This document shows positions 5,674-7,163 of a stretch of 7,163 bases of DNA, piece by piece. The number at the start of each line of letters is the position of its first letter. Positions within the stretch are counted from its first letter, which is position 1. This DNA is from CAYJFK01 sp964369475 (GTDB taxonomy: Bacteria > Bacillota > Clostridia > Oscillospirales > Feifaniaceae), in contig CAYJFK010000088.1 of assembly GCA_964369475.1 (NCBI GenBank), forward strand, positions 1 through 7,163, read 5' to 3'. The notes beneath the pieces were generated by a model, which was not told where the DNA came from, searched no databases, and saw only the letters and a program-made list of their open reading frames with translations. The position numbers were made by a program, and so were the translations under genes.

Positions 5674-7007
5674 ATTTTTTAGCCCTTCTCATGGCGATTG
5701 TAATGCTTGTTGGGTGTTCGACGAGCAAAGGTAGCGATATACCGCCGCTTGTAACAGACCAAAACGGGAAAATTGCCCTCGCTCTGGTCGCAGACGTTAT
5801 GGGCGGCAACTACAAGGCGGCGGTCGAGGACTATAACTTTAGCCCCGAAATGGACGATGCTATGAGTCAATCTGTGTTATATATGTCGATGTTTGGGCTT
5901 GTTACAACATACGGGAAGTTCGACCAAATAGAAAGTATAGACATGATAGACGGCAGCTATTATATTGGAGTTAACTTCGAACGTGGCAAGTCCACATTTG
6001 TCGTTGCGTTTGACCAAGATGTTATAGTTAGCTTTTGGTTAAACGAATATATCGATCCCGAAACGCTCGCACCGGTTTTGGAAAAGACCCTTCCCGAAGG
6101 GGTAATAGAGCACGATGTTCTCTTTGGAAGTCCGCAAATTACAGGTAAAATGGTCGTAGTACCCGAGTCTACCGTTGCAGTTATATTAATAGGCGGTTCA
6201 GGCCCACAGGATGCCGATTCTACGGTAGGGCCAAACAAGCCCATGCGTGATATAGCATACGACCTTGCTTCGCTTGGCATTTCTTCGCTACGCTACGCAA
6301 AAAGAACTACATTATATACACCCGATCAACTCGGCGGCGTCGAGAACTTTACGCCCTACGACGAATATGTCTACGACGCAGTTGCGGCATACGACTATAT
6401 CAGGACAAACAAAAACGCAGTGTTCGACAACATTTATATAGCAGGCCATAGCATGGGCGGATATATGCTCCCCCAAATTGCAACAGAGATAGAAGGGGAG
6501 TCTGGATATATTTTCCTTGCGGCAAGCTATACAGATCTGCCGACACTTATGATAGAACAGACCGATTATCTATCACAGCTCGATGAAATGACCGTGGCAC
6601 AAAAAGATCTCTATCAAGAGATAAAAGAGGCGGCACAACAGATCGTCGCAGGTGCAGAGAGCCTTCCCCAAGGTGAGCCTATACTGGGTGCATATCCTGC
6701 CTACTGGAAGTGGCTCGAGGACTACGATGTTACGAGCCTCGTAAATGGAGTTGATACTCCAATACTCTTTTTATCGGGAGATCGAGACTATCAAGTGCCG
6801 ATTAGCGAAATGGAGCTTTGGAGAGAAGCCCTGTCGGGCGGCGATGTGGAGCTTGTACGACTGTATCACACATTGGAAGGGTTAAACCATCTGTTTATGT
6901 GGGGGGATGCTCCGTCAAGCCCGAACGAATATATGTACCCCGGCATTGCAGACCAGTCGGTTGCACAAAATATTGCTTCCTTTATAAGTGGCCTTTCAGG
7001 TCAATAA
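5658..7007 (+). CDS. Lipoprotein alpha/beta hydrolase with N-terminal DUF3887-like domain
   Basis: The product is a 449-residue lipoprotein. A hydrophobic signal (about 5-17) ends in the lipobox LVGC (lipidated Cys20), so the enzyme should sit on the outer face of the membrane. Residues about 34-130 resemble DUF3887 (GNYKAAVEDYNFSPEMDDAM, then VNFERGKSTFVVAFDQD). Residues about 165-447 are an alpha/beta hydrolase: GGSGPQDAD after the first strand (179-187) is the oxyanion-hole region, GHSMGG carries nucleophile Ser265, SGDRDYQVP supplies Asp377 and GLNHLF supplies His411. The triad is complete. A helical cap lies between about 295 and 350. Likely an esterase or acyl-hydrolase, substrate unknown. 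GGAG at 5644-5647 is 10 nt before the ATG, inside the flavoprotein gene. Ile ATA codons are prominent, in contrast to the carrier gene. Confidence 0.92.
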   Translation: MFRQVNFLALLMAIVMLVGCSTSKGSDIPPLVTDQNGKIALALVADVMGGNYKAAVEDYNFSPEMDDAMSQSVLYMSMFGLVTTYGKFDQIESIDMIDGSYYIGVNFERGKSTFVVAFDQDVIVSFWLNEYIDPETLAPVLEKTLPEGVIEHDVLFGSPQITGKMVVVPESTVAVILIGGSGPQDADSTVGPNKPMRDIAYDLASLGISSLRYAKRTTLYTPDQLGGVENFTPYDEYVYDAVAAYDYIRTNKNAVFDNIYIAGHSMGGYMLPQIATEIEGESGYIFLAASYTDLPTLMIEQTDYLSQLDEMTVAQKDLYQEIKEAAQQIVAGAESLPQGEPILGAYPAYWKWLEDYDVTSLVNGVDTPILFLSGDRDYQVPISEMELWREALSGGDVELVRLYHTLEGLNHLFMWGDAPSSPNEYMYPGIADQSVAQNIASFISGLSGQ

Positions 7008-7009
7008 AC

Positions 7010-7052
7010 AAAAAGTGCTGACGCAAATGGTACACCATTTGCGTCAGCACTT
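7010..7052 (-). terminator. Perfect 19-bp hairpin, intrinsic terminator for minus-strand transcription
   Basis: Arms at 7013-7031 and 7034-7052 are perfectly complementary over 19 bp with two bases between them. On the minus strand the hairpin runs into TTTTTG, so it would stop transcription arriving from the right. On the plus strand it begins 5 bp after the hydrolase stop but is followed by CAGCTTGG rather than a T-tract. It could still protect the 3' end of the hydrolase mRNA. Confidence 0.75.
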
Positions 7053-7086
7053 CAGCTTGGAGAAAAGTGTTTTCTCCAAGCTGAAG
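7050..7086. repeat. Perfect 17-bp hairpin overlapping the preceding one
   Basis: CTTCAGCTTGGAGAAAA (7050-7066) and its exact complement (7070-7086) surround the loop GTG. The first three bases CTT are also the last three of the preceding hairpin, so the two stems abut with no spacer. Confidence 0.9.
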
Positions 7087-7122
7087 AAATCAGCTGGCGC
7101 TGATTTTGACGCCCTCGGGGCG
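7087..7122. repeat. Two short hairpins continuing the array
   Basis: AAATCAGC (7087-7094) pairs with GCTGATTT (7099-7106) around TGGC. Then CGCCC (7110-7114) pairs with GGGCG (7118-7122) around TCG. An alternative fold joins CTGGCG (7094-7099) to CGCCAG (7132-7137) and would enclose the second hairpin. Confidence 0.7.
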
Positions 7123-7135
7123 GGAATTTAACGCC

Positions 7136-7160
7136 AGGGGGCACCCTGATGGTGCCCCCT
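7136..7160. repeat. Perfect 10-bp GC-rich hairpin at the right edge
   Basis: AGGGGGCACC (7136-7145) pairs exactly with GGTGCCCCCT (7151-7160) around CTGAT. It ends three bases before the window edge, so the array may continue. No T-tract follows on either strand within the window. Confidence 0.9.
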
Positions 7161-7163
7161 CGC

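Noticed and set aside
5489..5870. Minus-strand open frames opposite the flavoprotein-hydrolase junction
   Set aside because: They oppose two well-supported genes, lack start signals and show no recognisable domain.
7126..7132. ATTTAAC, matching the degenerate integron attC core RYYYAAC
   Set aside because: The motif is short and degenerate. No partner GTTRRRY at a suitable distance and no integrase are visible in the window.
7052..7163. A minus-strand frame open from the right edge to a TGA at 7052-7054
   Set aside because: It consists entirely of the hairpin array, its translation is rich in Arg and Pro without protein-like character, and no start is visible. It is most likely a by-product of GC-rich palindromes.
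7010..7163. A retron msr-msd or CRISPR array
   Set aside because: No reverse transcriptase is present in the window, the hairpins differ from one another, and there are no regular direct repeats with unique spacers.

Overview
The window looks like a chromosomal segment of a low-to-moderate GC member of the Bacillota (Firmicutes), probably a Clostridia-type anaerobe. The grounds are AGGAGG-class ribosome binding sites ahead of nearly every gene, sigma-A promoters with 17-18 bp spacers, short U-tailed intrinsic terminators, two lipoprotein signal peptides, a YfcC-family carrier, and AT-rich intergenic DNA. I see no rRNA, tRNA, CRISPR array or recognisable transposase. Genus cannot be decided from this sequence alone.

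Layout. A + strand terminator (1-34) closes a gene that lies left of the window. Three minus-strand transcription units then follow head to tail. Unit A has a promoter at 1792-1820 and encodes a D-2-hydroxyacid dehydrogenase followed 15 bp later by a lipoprotein carrying a DDVQ minisatellite. Unit B has a promoter at 3070-3098 and a terminator near 1959-2001, and encodes a small zinc-ribbon protein followed by a two-helix membrane protein. Unit C has a promoter at 4716-4745 and a terminator at 3194-3227, and encodes one large YfcC/DcuC-type membrane carrier. A 500-bp AT-rich divergent intergenic region follows. It contains a terminator-like hairpin (5029-5059) and a possible small RNA. Unit D runs on the plus strand from a promoter at 5061-5089. 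It encodes a flavin-reductase-like flavoprotein whose end overlaps the start of a lipoprotein alpha/beta hydrolase with an N-terminal DUF3887-like domain.

The right edge (7010-7163) is an unusual, almost gap-free run of hairpins, several of them perfect. It switches from the local base composition to about two-thirds G+C. It is probably a repeat element or a minus-strand structured RNA ending in an intrinsic terminator, and it continues past the window.

How the genes fit together. The carrier and the dehydrogenase could both serve carboxylate or amino-acid metabolism, but nothing in the sequence links them as a pathway. Most genes look like ordinary housekeeping or accessory metabolism. I do not see a clear new multi-gene system. 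The points most worth a second look are the right-edge hairpin array, the possible small RNA at 4905-5059, and the uncharacterised zinc-ribbon/membrane-protein pair. Several translation starts are revised here because the Shine-Dalgarno site excludes the first in-frame start codon.
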